Source of the DNA: Cyanobacteriota bacterium | Lineage (GTDB): Bacteria > Cyanobacteriota > Cyanobacteriia > Phormidesmidales > Phormidesmidaceae | Length of the DNA: 14,611 nt | Assembly: GCA_027483425.1 (NCBI GenBank) | Contig: JAIXUR010000255.1 | Span: forward strand, 1-14,611 | Direction of reading: 5' to 3' | In this document: piece after piece, positions 7,812 to 13,998 of the stretch | How the letters are laid out: each line of letters starts with the position of its first letter | Position numbering within the stretch: the first letter of the stretch is position 1 | Made by a program: the position numbers and the translations under genes | Notes under the pieces: generated by a model | Seen by the model: the letters and a program-made list of their open reading frames with translations, nothing else | Databases searched by the model: none | Told to the model about the DNA's origin: nothing

Positions 7812-7845
7812 GCCTCAGGTGCGGGCCCGACTTTACCCCTGAGGC
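7812..7845. terminator. shared terminator-like hairpin between convergent genes
   Basis: GCCTCAGG (7812-7819) pairs perfectly with CCTGAGGC (7838-7845) in the 67-bp gap between the convergent MFS and ABC genes. The 18-nt loop contains GGGCCC. There is no T-tract. Its position suggests a bidirectional transcription stop. Confidence 0.4.
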
Positions 7846-7852
7846 TGAGTCC

Positions 7853-8764
7853 CTAAACCCTGGACAGGTGATCAGGTTGGCGGGTGACTTCTAGATAGAC
7901 GTGCTCTAGTTTGACCGGGCTACGGGCAATCGAGTCGAGGGGAATGCCCTCAAAGCGGTGGATGAGATCCTTGAGCTCGAGCTGGTCGGGTACCCAAAAG
8001 GCCAGGTCGCCGCCGTAGTGGCGGTGGGGGTAGCCCAACTGCTGGGCGCGGGCGATCGCCCCCTCGGGATCAGTGGTTTCAACGGTGACAATCTCGCGGG
8101 CGGGAATGCGCGATCGCAGCTCCTCCAGGGTGCCTTCGGCCAGCAGCTGACCCTGGCGCAAAATGCCCACCCGCTGGCACAGTCGCTCGACCTCATCGAG
8201 CAGGTGCGAGGTCAACAGCACCGTGACGCCCATGGATTTAAACTGCCGAATCAGCTGCCACAGCTCCTGCCGCGCTTCTATATCTAGCCCCGTGGTGGGC
8301 TCATCGAGAATGACCAGCTTGGGGCGGTGCAGCATAGCCGCCGCCATGCTCAGCCGTCGCTGCATGCCGCCGCTGAGGCGCTCGACGGGGGTATGCTTTT
8401 TATCCATCAGGTTGACGGACTCCAGGCAGACATCTACCCGCCGTTTGCAGTCCTGGCGGGCAAGCCCGTAGAGGCGACCAAAAAAGAAGAGGTTGTCGCT
8501 ACAGGTCAGGCTGCCGTAGAGCAAGTTGCTCTGGGGCATGACCCCCACCCAGGCCTTGGTGGCCTCTCCGGCCGGGCGATCGCCAATGGAGACCGACCCG
8601 CTATCGGCCTTGAGCAACCCGCAGATAATGTTGATGGTGGTGGTTTTGCCCGCCCCATTAGGCCCCAACAGACCGTAGATTTCCCCAGGCTGTAAACTCA
8701 GGCTGAGGTTTTGCAAGACCGGTTGGGAGCCGTAGCGCTTACACAGGTTGTCGAGTTTTAGCAT
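7853..8764 (-). CDS. ABC transporter ATP-binding protein (CcmA/NatA/DrrA type)
   Basis: This 303-residue protein is a single nucleotide-binding domain plus a C-terminal extension. It shows Walker A GPNGAGKTT (34-42), a Q-loop glutamine in VMPQSN (Q78), the LSGGM signature (130-134), Walker B VILDEP (151-156), the TGLD D-loop (158-161) and the H-loop histidine in LLTSHLL (H187). The arrangement and the GILRQGQLLAEGTLEEL segment resemble ATPases of ABC-2-type exporters for drugs, sodium or lipids. The C-terminal 90 residues, with VTVET and DLAFWVPD strands, resemble the regulatory tail of that group. No membrane subunit is adjacent: the gene upstream is divergent and the one downstream is convergent. 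The permease must therefore be encoded elsewhere or missing. The substrate cannot be assigned. Confidence 0.93.
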   Translation of the reverse strand: MLKLDNLCKRYGSQPVLQNLSLSLQPGEIYGLLGPNGAGKTTTINIICGLLKADSGSVSIGDRPAGEATKAWVGVMPQSNLLYGSLTCSDNLFFFGRLYGLARQDCKRRVDVCLESVNLMDKKHTPVERLSGGMQRRLSMAAAMLHRPKLVILDEPTTGLDIEARQELWQLIRQFKSMGVTVLLTSHLLDEVERLCQRVGILRQGQLLAEGTLEELRSRIPAREIVTVETTDPEGAIARAQQLGYPHRHYGGDLAFWVPDQLELKDLIHRFEGIPLDSIARSPVKLEHVYLEVTRQPDHLSRV

Positions 8765-8870
8765 TCGGGTCTACAACTTTGGGGCCGGAGGTGGCTACCC
8801 CCCCTTACCGTTAGCTATGCTCAAGACGGGAGGCAGGGAAACGCCCCTGTATCTTATCAGTGAGGACCCT

Positions 8871-9287
8871 ATGGCTGGCGATCGTGACTTGGTCTTAGCC
8901 GCAAACAAGGCTTTTTACCGCTCCTTTGAAAAAAAAGACCTCGAGGCGATGGAGGCCGTCTGGTCGAAGGGCATGGGCTGCCTTTGCATTCACCCCGGAC
9001 GGGATGCCCTCAAGGGCTGGGCTGAGATCCGTGACGCCTGGGAGCGCATCTTTCAAAACACCAGCTACCTCGAAATCGACACCGATATCCTCACCGTCGA
9101 GGTCAGCGGCGACCTAGCCTACGTGGTGCTGATCGAAAACGTGCTGCAAATTAGCGGCGGCGAGGCGGGAACCGATCGCTTCGGGAATCGCCGCCTGGAG
9201 GCCCGATCGATGGCCACCAATGGGTTTGAACGTATAGCAGGACAGTGGTACATGATCCACCACCACGGCAGCCCAGTGGTCGATTGA
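8871..9287 (+). CDS. SnoaL-like / NTF2-fold protein
   Basis: From the ATG at 8871 this is a 138-residue protein. That start has GAGG (8862-8865) 5 nt upstream and matches family length. In-frame starts further upstream (TTG at 8748, ATG at 8817) would add residues without resemblance, and the TTG would place the start inside the divergent ABC gene. Segments LAANKAFYRSFEKKDLEAM, CIHPG...LKGWAEIRDAWERIF and a TNGFER..GQWYMIHHHGSPV ending are typical of the SnoaL-like/DUF4440-like NTF2 superfamily. These are small cone-shaped alpha/beta proteins found as enzymes or ligand-binding modules. No catalytic role can be assigned. The TGA stop lies within a perfect 22-bp inverted repeat. Confidence 0.85.
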   Translation: MAGDRDLVLAANKAFYRSFEKKDLEAMEAVWSKGMGCLCIHPGRDALKGWAEIRDAWERIFQNTSYLEIDTDILTVEVSGDLAYVVLIENVLQISGGEAGTDRFGNRRLEARSMATNGFERIAGQWYMIHHHGSPVVD

Positions 9288-9326
9288 GGGCGATTTGGTC
9301 TCCAGGAGACCAAATCGCCCTCAATC
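9282..9326. repeat. perfect 22-bp inverted repeat with 1-nt spacer
   Basis: Bases 9282-9303 (starting GATTGAGGGCGATTTGG) are exactly the reverse complement of 9305-9326, with a single A at 9304. The left arm includes the last codon and TGA stop of the SnoaL-like gene. As RNA it would form a 22-bp near-continuous stem, which would need to open to form a loop. No T-tract follows. It may act as a transcription terminator or mRNA-stabilising hairpin, or be a trace of an inverted duplication such as a template switch or nested element. Confidence 0.85.
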
Positions 9327-9346
9327 CACAGGCAGGCCCAGCCTGA

Positions 9347-9475
9347 GAGGGTGTTTGAAAAGGGTTGTCCCAGGTCTGATTTGCCACCAAGAGACAGCAA
9401 AAACGCTGATTTTTGAGGACATTAGCCTACGACCTAGGTATAACCTGAGACGCTCTTTGATTTTCAAACACCCTC
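9347..9475. mobile_element. MITE, 129 bp, IS5-like ends, TGA target duplication
   Basis: The 15-bp sequence GAGGGTGTTTGAAAA (9347-9361) is repeated inverted as TTTTCAAACACCCTC (9461-9475). TGA immediately precedes the left end (9344-9346) and immediately follows the right end (9476-9478), giving a 3-bp TNA-type target duplication. The interior is too short for a transposase, and its subterminal parts are imperfectly complementary: TTGTCCCAGGTCTGAT against the reverse complement TTATACCTAGGTCGTAG. This is the structure of a miniature inverted-repeat element moved in trans by an IS with the same ends. TNA duplication and ends of this kind fit the IS5 family (IS1031-like group), by memory. It sits 85 bp upstream of the YciC-like gene. 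Confidence 0.85.
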
Positions 9476-9563
9476 TGAAGTTAATTTTTGCGGCAACTTT
9501 AACCCCAGTTAATCTAGAGCCGGTACGCTACAAATACCTTGTATGGCTTGAGGAGCAACGACG

Positions 9564-10232
9564 TTGAGTAGCTTTAGCTCAGATTTGATCAATCGAGACT
9601 ACGAAGTCAAAATCGGCGACTACTTTAGTCGTGGCTGGGAAATTTTCAAGCAAAAAGCGCTGCTCTTTGTCCTGTTTACCCTTCTGCTTGTTCTACTCTC
9701 GGTTGTCTTGTCTGTCTTACCCTATCCGTTGGGTTCCAGCAGTGAGGATGGTTCCAAGGTAGGCATCCTCAACATTGCCTTTAATGTGATTAGCCCAGCC
9801 CTAACGGCAGGCTACTATTTTGTGGCCTTCCAGCTCGCTCGGGGTCGTAGCGCTGTCTTTGGCGACTTCTTTCAAGGGTTCAATAAGTTTTTGCCGATCT
9901 TTCTCACCTCCTTGGTCTCAGGCATTCTCATCGCCATTGGGTTTGTGCTGCTGGTCTTACCCGGCATCTATCTAGCGGTGGCTTACCTGTTTGCCCAGCC
10001 CCTCGTGATCGATAAAGGGGCCGACTTTTGGCAAGCGATGGAAACCAGCCGCAAGCTGATTACCAAAAAGTGGTTCTCGTTCTTTGGGCTGCTGCTGGTG
10101 CTGTTCCTACTGAACCTGGCCGGGGCGATTCTCTTGGGCGTGGGTCTACTGGTCACCATCCCCCTGTCGTCCTGCATCCTAGCCGCCGCCTACGAAGACA
10201 TCGTGGGTCTCAACTCCGTGGCTGACGTTTAA
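9564..10232 (+). CDS. YciC/DUF975-like multi-pass membrane protein
   Basis: This 222-residue integral membrane protein starts at TTG. AGGAG (9551-9555) lies 8 nt before that TTG and supports the start. A short amphipathic N-terminus (IGDYFSRGWEIFKQK) precedes about six hydrophobic segments at roughly 32-54, 66-90, 108-128, 129-150, 170-193 and 194-212. The sequence LPGIYLAVAYLFAQPLVIDKG followed by A...S..L....W..F resembles the conserved core of YciC/UPF0259 and GDPD-membrane-domain proteins. In those proteins a PG(I/L)Y/W motif lies between helices and an AM..S..L motif follows. Function is unknown in this family. The MITE inserted just upstream may supply or disturb its promoter. Confidence 0.7.
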   Translation: MSSFSSDLINRDYEVKIGDYFSRGWEIFKQKALLFVLFTLLLVLLSVVLSVLPYPLGSSSEDGSKVGILNIAFNVISPALTAGYYFVAFQLARGRSAVFGDFFQGFNKFLPIFLTSLVSGILIAIGFVLLVLPGIYLAVAYLFAQPLVIDKGADFWQAMETSRKLITKKWFSFFGLLLVLFLLNLAGAILLGVGLLVTIPLSSCILAAAYEDIVGLNSVADV

Positions 10233-10260
10233 GCCGAAAAAGTCACCCCAGGTCATCACC

Positions 10261-10297
10261 CTGAGGATAGACACGGTCAGACTGCGTCCATCCTCAG
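10261..10297 (+). terminator. hairpin after the YciC-like gene
   Basis: CTGAGGAT (10261-10268) pairs with ATCCTCAG (10290-10297). The stem can extend inward with mismatches. It starts 28 bp after the stop codon of the YciC-like gene. There is no T-tract, so it may be a weak or Rho-dependent terminator or a 3' end-stabilising structure. Confidence 0.4.
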
Positions 10298-10352
10298 CAC
10301 ACTATTACCCAGTCTCGCCTCGCTTTACCATCCATTCGTTAAGGAAGATGTT

Positions 10353-10380
10353 ACAAATGCGTCCGGAACGACGCATTTGT
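10353..10380. promoter_or_regulatory. perfect 11-bp inverted repeat upstream of the SpoIID-like gene
   Basis: ACAAATGCGTC (10353-10363) and GACGCATTTGT (10370-10380) flank the loop CGGAAC. The site lies 79 bp before the SpoIID-like start codon and 120 bp after the upstream gene. It is followed by only a short T-rich stretch. It could be a second terminator or an operator for a dimeric regulator; the sequence alone does not decide. Confidence 0.45.
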
Positions 10381-10459
10381 TTACGTTTAGACTTACATTA
10401 GGGGGTGGCTGATCGCCATGCTACTTGGTTGTAAAGAGTGGATATTGGGTTAAACCGCC

Positions 10460-11737
10460 ATGAGCAATCTCTGGAAGGCTCGGCTGCAAAAGCTGAAGCC
10501 GGTGCGACTCAAGGCCGTAAAACTGACGCCGTTGAACCCGCAGGCATTGCGGTGGTCCAAGACCGGGCCCCTAGGATCAGTGTCCTGGGCCAAGATCGAG
10601 GGTCGCCGCCTTAAGGTATTGGGTGGCCTAGCCTTTGCTGGGCTGGTATGCATGCAGGTGTCGGCGGCTCCCCTGGGCGGGCTGATGGGCAAGTCAGGGC
10701 AAAATACCCTGAGCCCGGCGCTCTGGCAAACCACTGGCATGGTGCGTCAGTCCATCGTCGATCTGTACCGGGCGCGGCGAGTGCTGGCTCAGATTGCGGC
10801 AGCGCCAGGGTCTGGAGCCAAACCGGCCGGTGCCCCAGCCGCTGCTAGCTCGACCCCTAAAGCAGCTCCAGGCCCAGAACCCTCGAACTCCAAGACTGGG
10901 GCCAGCAACCCAGCCGCTAATTCTCCGGCGGCGGCCAGTACCTTGCCCCAGCCCACCGCCCCCCCGACCGCCAATGGCGGGGCTAGCGTTGCTTTCGACC
11001 CCAGTAAAACCATCGACACCAACTTGGAAATGCGGGTGGCGATCGCCAAAAATGCCTCTAGCCTAGAGGTCGCCACCTCCGTAGACGGCTACTTGATGGA
11101 TCTCAACGGCCAAAACTACTGCAACCTGGCCGCCCAAAAAAGCATGGTGATTACCCCCGGCAGCTCCGGGATAACGGCCGGTAGCTGCAATCTCACCAAA
11201 ACCGTGTGGCTAGAGCCCGGCGAAGGGGGATACGTCTACGTCGGCGATAGCTGGTACAAGGGCCGTGTGCTGCTGCTCACCGATGGTGCGGGCCTGATGG
11301 CCGTCAACTTTGTGCTCATGCACGACTATCTCAGCAGCGTAGTGGGCAGCGAAATGTACGTTGACTGGCCCACGGAAGCACTCAAGGCTCAGGCCGTGGC
11401 GGCTCGTTCCTACGCCCTGGTGCACCATGTCCGCCATGCCAAACGGGCCTACGACCTCGACAACACCCAGCGCTACCAGGCCTACAAGGGCATTGCCAAA
11501 GAAACCAACACCACCCAGGCGGCGGTAGCGGCCACCACCGGCGAATTTATCAGCTACAACGGCGGCATTGTCGAGTCGCTCTATGCCGCCTCGGATGCGA
11601 TCGTAGAAGCGGCCCACGGCGGCAACGGCATGAGCCAAACCGGTGCCATGGAACTGGCCAATAAGGGCTACAACTACACCGAAATTTTGGGCAACTACTA
11701 CCCCGGCACCAGCCTGTCTCGCCTAGTGGTGGAATAA
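10460..11737 (+). CDS. SpoIID/LytB-domain protein (peptidoglycan lytic transglycosylase-like)
   Basis: This 425-residue protein has a basic N-terminus, one hydrophobic anchor or signal segment (about 52-70, LKVLGGLAFAGLVCMQVSAA) and a low-complexity Ala/Pro/Ser linker (112-176). A SpoIID-type domain follows at about 188-425. The core reads YLSSVVGSEMY (290-300) then LKAQAVAARSYAL (308-320), the hallmark of the family. The glutamate in VGSEM (E298) matches the catalytic Glu of SpoIID. Near the end AAHGGNGMSQTGAMELANKG (384-403) matches the usual (G/A)HG.GMSQ.GA motif, with an extra residue before GMSQ. SpoIID cleaves denuded glycan strands in sporulating Firmicutes; cyanobacteria do not sporulate this way, so here it probably remodels septal or lateral peptidoglycan outside the membrane. 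Two cysteines (C221, C243) could form a disulfide. Confidence 0.88.
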   Translation: MSNLWKARLQKLKPVRLKAVKLTPLNPQALRWSKTGPLGSVSWAKIEGRRLKVLGGLAFAGLVCMQVSAAPLGGLMGKSGQNTLSPALWQTTGMVRQSIVDLYRARRVLAQIAAAPGSGAKPAGAPAAASSTPKAAPGPEPSNSKTGASNPAANSPAAASTLPQPTAPPTANGGASVAFDPSKTIDTNLEMRVAIAKNASSLEVATSVDGYLMDLNGQNYCNLAAQKSMVITPGSSGITAGSCNLTKTVWLEPGEGGYVYVGDSWYKGRVLLLTDGAGLMAVNFVLMHDYLSSVVGSEMYVDWPTEALKAQAVAARSYALVHHVRHAKRAYDLDNTQRYQAYKGIAKETNTTQAAVAATTGEFISYNGGIVESLYAASDAIVEAAHGGNGMSQTGAMELANKGYNYTEILGNYYPGTSLSRLVVE

Positions 11738-11823
11738 TCGGGACGCCAAGCGAACAACCATCACACCCGTGGGCTAGACGCGACTAATCGATGCACCTAG
11801 CAGTTGCTGTCGGCCTTGATTTC

Positions 11824-11848
11824 CCCATCACTCGATTCCCATCACTCG
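11824..11848. repeat. direct repeat of CCCATCACTCG
   Basis: CCCATCACTCG occurs at 11824-11834 and again at 11838-11848, a period of 14 bp. The second copy runs into the left arm of the terminator. A small local duplication of no known role. Confidence 0.5.
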
Positions 11849-11870
11849 CCTCCTGGGGGGGCGAGTTTTT
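11845..11870 (+). terminator. Rho-independent terminator after the SpoIID-like gene
   Basis: CTCGCCTCC (11845-11853) pairs with GGGGGCGAG (11857-11865) with one T-G wobble and a TGG loop. Five T residues (11866-11870) follow directly. It is about 107 bp after the SpoIID-like stop codon. Confidence 0.85.
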
Positions 11871-11934
11871 ATTGCGAAACGTACTACACATGTCACACGT
11901 GTCGCCCTGCCTGCACTACTTAGCGAGGGCAGCC

Positions 11935-11941
11935 AAGGAGG
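11935..11941 (+). promoter_or_regulatory. strong ribosome-binding site of the NfeD-like gene
   Basis: AAGGAGG lies 10 nt before the ATG at 11952, one of the few strong Shine-Dalgarno sequences in the window. It supports this short ORF as a real gene. Confidence 0.7.
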
Positions 11942-11951
11942 CAAATTAGCC

Positions 11952-12173
11952 ATGTCTATTTTAGATACACCCATACAGGTTGTTCTAGACAGCAAACTCT
12001 ACCCCGGCATCGGGGTGATCCATGCCGTGGTACAGCCCGGTTTGGAATGGGTCGTGCGCGTCAACGGCGTGTACTGGACAGCCCGTGCCGCCGCTGGCTA
12101 CAGCTTTCAGGCGGGCGATGCCATTCGACCGATCGATCGCCAGGGCAACACCCTGCTGGTCGAGCCAGCCTAG
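11952..12173 (+). CDS. small NfeD-like (C-terminal OB domain) protein
   Basis: This 73-residue protein, with no membrane segment, has the pattern of the soluble C-terminal domain of NfeD proteins. A G.G......G.EW.VRVNGVYW.ARA....F..GD..RPIDRQGNTLLVEP run has the short beta strands of an OB fold. Full NfeD proteins carry membrane helices and often a protease domain, and partner with stomatin-like (SPFH) proteins. This is only the small domain, as seen for many standalone cyanobacterial NfeD-like proteins. No SPFH gene is next to it. A strong AAGGAGG lies 10 nt upstream, and the preceding terminator at 11845-11870 suggests its own promoter. The partner and role are unknown. Confidence 0.72.
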   Translation: MSILDTPIQVVLDSKLYPGIGVIHAVVQPGLEWVVRVNGVYWTARAAAGYSFQAGDAIRPIDRQGNTLLVEPA

Positions 12174-12179
12174 GCCCGC

Positions 12180-12273
12180 CCATCTATGGGGGAACCTGGC
12201 CGTTCAGGATTTAAAAAATAGTCAAGTCGATTCGGTCACAAATGGGTGCCTTCACCGACTACCCCATAGATGG
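12180..12273. other. 94-base foldable element with perfect 12-bp closing stem
   Basis: CCATCTATGGGG (12180-12191) pairs exactly with CCCCATAGATGG (12262-12273). Inside, CCTG...CAGG (about 12196-12209) and AGTCG (12225-12229) with CGACT (12256-12260) can form two further stems, and GGTGCCTTCACC lies within the second. The result is a three-way-junction-like fold. It begins 6 bp after the NfeD-like stop codon. It is followed by AATTTT rather than a clean T-tract. It may be a terminator, a regulatory RNA leader for the next ORF, or a small mobile hairpin element. Confidence 0.5.
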
Positions 12274-12310
12274 TCCAATTTTCTGCAACGTTCGTTAAAG
12301 GCATAGATCC

Positions 12311-12688
12311 ATGGTTGTTCATTTCGTTCCGACCGATACCGATACTGACGATATTCCGGAGCGATTGCGCTCTAGGAGCTGGATTGCCAGTGCCCTGCGA
12401 TTTGCTCGGCAGCGCACCCATAGTCCCAAACAATTGCGATTTAAGGATTGGTTAGCCAGCACAATGCGCTTCACTCGACGCATGGCTGAGCGCCTGAGCA
12501 AGCTCATCAAGCAGCCACTACAACCTGGCTTCACCCTGCTGCCCCCCCGGCACAATCGATGCAAGCGGCTCAATAATCTGCCATTTCCGCTAGAGCACAC
12601 CACAGCCCTAAAACCGATCAATCTCGATTGGTATATGTTCTTCACCATTAGCCCGCCGCCCATCCGACGAGGTATAAAGCATGACTAG
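12311..12688 (+). CDS. small basic protein of unknown function with internal duplication
   Basis: I do not recognise this 125-residue ORF. Its N-terminus is acidic (TDTDTDDIPE) and the rest is strongly basic. Residues 24-34 (WIASALRFARQ) are repeated at 47-57 (WLASTMRFTRR), a 23-residue period that gives two similar amphipathic, Arg-rich helices. A proline-rich middle and an FFTISPPP segment near the end follow. Codon use looks coding rather than random. Its stop TAG (12686-12688) overlaps the first eight bases of the sigma-factor-like gene, so the two are probably translationally coupled. The ATG has no strong ribosome-binding site. Basic helices suggest nucleic-acid or membrane binding. It could be a regulator of the sigma protein, but that is inference from position only. 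Confidence 0.5.
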   Translation: MVVHFVPTDTDTDDIPERLRSRSWIASALRFARQRTHSPKQLRFKDWLASTMRFTRRMAERLSKLIKQPLQPGFTLLPPRHNRCKRLNNLPFPLEHTTALKPINLDWYMFFTISPPPIRRGIKHD

Positions 12689-13316
12689 GATTGACGAAAA
12701 TATACCCCAGGAAAACGAGTTCTTAACCGTTGATGATCTGGTCTACGAATTTATCGCAGCCGTTAGTTATTTGCTGGTGCCCGACGAGTTTAAAGGCACC
12801 GCACTGTATAAATTCTTGATTCGCTTTGCTCGCCAGTGGCAGATTGCCCATATTGACCTTGATGACGTGGTGATTGAGGGAGTCAAACGGGGCATTGAGT
12901 ACATTCGAAGACACGGCCAGCCCATCCAGAAGCCGGAAGCCTGGCTGCGCCAGGTCTGTCTGAATATCCTCAAAGGCAGCGTTGATAGGGCCATTAAGGA
13001 AGAGCGCAAAGCAGCTATGGTGACAACCCTAGCGCAACACCCTAAAAGCCCACTCATAGAATCCGAACTGATTGAACAATTGGAGTATCTTGAGGCCGCC
13101 CTCAATCAAATTTCAACCGATGATCAGACCCTCATTCGCATGAAATTTCTCCATCGCAAAACCTACGAACAAATTCGTCACCACTACAAGCTGATGGCTG
13201 AAGGGGCTTCTGTACCGTCGATTCAAGCCTTGCGCAAGCGAGAATCACGTGCCCTCAAGCGCCTTAGAGTTCACTTCCTGAAGCTGTATGAAGGAGATGC
13301 CAGCCACGTGCCTTGA
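12681..13316 (+). CDS. sigma-70 family (ECF-like) RNA polymerase sigma factor, divergent
   Basis: This 211-residue protein has the two-domain plan of extracytoplasmic-function sigma factors. Residues 44-100 resemble region 2: a helix with HIDLDDVVIEGVKRGIEYI, then PEAWLRQVCLNILKG, matching the usual P.aWL..va.N segment. Residues 128-196 resemble region 4: IEQLEYLEAALNQISTDDQTLIRMKFLHRKTYEQI, a linker (KLMAEGASVPS), then IQALRKRESRALKRLR as the DNA-recognition helix. The linker in the helix-turn-helix is longer than usual. GAGG lies 8 nt before the ATG. The gene overlaps the preceding small basic ORF by 8 nt. It would direct RNA polymerase to a specific promoter set; the targets and signal are unknown. 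No classical anti-sigma factor with a membrane helix is adjacent. Confidence 0.75.
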   Translation: MTRIDENIPQENEFLTVDDLVYEFIAAVSYLLVPDEFKGTALYKFLIRFARQWQIAHIDLDDVVIEGVKRGIEYIRRHGQPIQKPEAWLRQVCLNILKGSVDRAIKEERKAAMVTTLAQHPKSPLIESELIEQLEYLEAALNQISTDDQTLIRMKFLHRKTYEQIRHHYKLMAEGASVPSIQALRKRESRALKRLRVHFLKLYEGDASHVP

Positions 13317-13332
13317 GCTACGACTTAATATC

Positions 13333-13423
13333 AAGCACCAGATACTCTTAATTCATCCGAAATTCATGATTGATGAATTGATTCATTATCTAGCGGACAG
13401 TATTTTGAAAGAGTCTGGTGCTT
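13333..13423. other. 91-base foldable element between the sigma and downstream genes
   Basis: AAGCACCAGA-TA-CTCTT (13333-13349) pairs with AAGAGTCTGGTGCTT (13409-13423), giving a 15-bp stem with a 2-nt bulge. Inside, AATTCAT (13361-13367) and ATGAATT (13373-13379) form a second perfect 7-bp hairpin with loop GATTG. No T-tract follows. It occupies most of the 129-bp spacer and ends 22 bp before the next start codon. That would suit a 5' UTR switch, a processing site, or a tiny MITE-like insertion. Confidence 0.55.
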
Positions 13424-13445
13424 CAGTTGTATCACAATTAACATC

Positions 13446-13922
13446 ATGAAAACTCCCACTCTGGATCAACAATTTCTTTCTTCTCTCAGCCCAGATCAAA
13501 AAGGCCAGGTGTGGAATTATTATCGGTTGATCACCCATCGAGATATAGAGTTTGATCAACAGGTTGAACAAATCACTCAGGTTTGGAGCCACGCCGAAGA
13601 CGATGATCGCCTGCTTGAATGGCTGGAGTTTATCGACTATGTCTATAGCGATGTTGACGACGCCGATTTGCCCACGGCCGCCAAGCGAGCCTATCTGAGC
13701 GAATACCTGACCGAAAAAGTCGGTCTACCGCCCAAGGATGATAGTTCCTATGCCCCCTTATTTTTGGAGTGCCCCCAGGGCAAAGGTTTCGTAGCCGTTT
13801 TAAAAGATAGCCAAGTGCCCTATGACTCTGCTACGTTTCAACAGCAACGGTGTAAAAACTGCGGCTACGAGTATGGTCAACATACCAAGGCCGCTCTGGG
13901 TTTGCCCTGGCCCGATGCCTGA
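13446..13922 (+). CDS. hypothetical acidic protein with possible zinc-binding cysteines
   Basis: I do not recognise this 158-residue protein. The N-terminal two thirds look helical and acidic (HRDIEFDQQVEQITQVW, EDDDRLLEWLEFIDYVYSDVDDADLP), with no membrane segment. The C-terminal part has a lone cysteine in LECPQGKGF (C109) and a CKNCGYEYG motif (C136, C139) followed by H146. That arrangement could bind one zinc ion as a small ribbon. The protein ends GLPWPDA. Codon use is similar to its neighbours. It follows the sigma-like gene on the same strand after a structured 129-bp spacer, so co-transcription with read-through of the hairpin is possible. The TGA stop lies in the first unit of a 14-bp tandem repeat, and a strong terminator follows about 75 bp later. 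Confidence 0.7.
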   Translation: MKTPTLDQQFLSSLSPDQKGQVWNYYRLITHRDIEFDQQVEQITQVWSHAEDDDRLLEWLEFIDYVYSDVDDADLPTAAKRAYLSEYLTEKVGLPPKDDSSYAPLFLECPQGKGFVAVLKDSQVPYDSATFQQQRCKNCGYEYGQHTKAALGLPWPDA

Positions 13923-13952
13923 GACCCGATGCCTGAGACCCGATGCCTGAGA
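13911..13952 (+). repeat. 3 x 14-bp perfect tandem repeat over the stop codon
   Basis: CCCGATGCCTGAGA occurs three times back to back (13911-13924, 13925-13938, 13939-13952). The TGA stop of the upstream gene (13920-13922) is in unit one. A 14-bp unit shifts frame, so copy-number change would not extend the protein because unit one already stops it. Confidence 0.9.
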
Positions 13953-13998
13953 TCAGAGGCTATGTCGGTATTCCAGCCCCTGCCGATCGCAGCAATAG

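Noticed and set aside
9295..9567. Plus-strand 90-codon ORF running through the palindrome and MITE
   Set aside because: It consists largely of the inverted repeat and MITE sequence and has no protein-like pattern.
12180..12273. tRNA
   Set aside because: The fold is cloverleaf-like but has a 12-bp closing stem, no TTCGA loop of the T arm in the right place and no anticodon arm.
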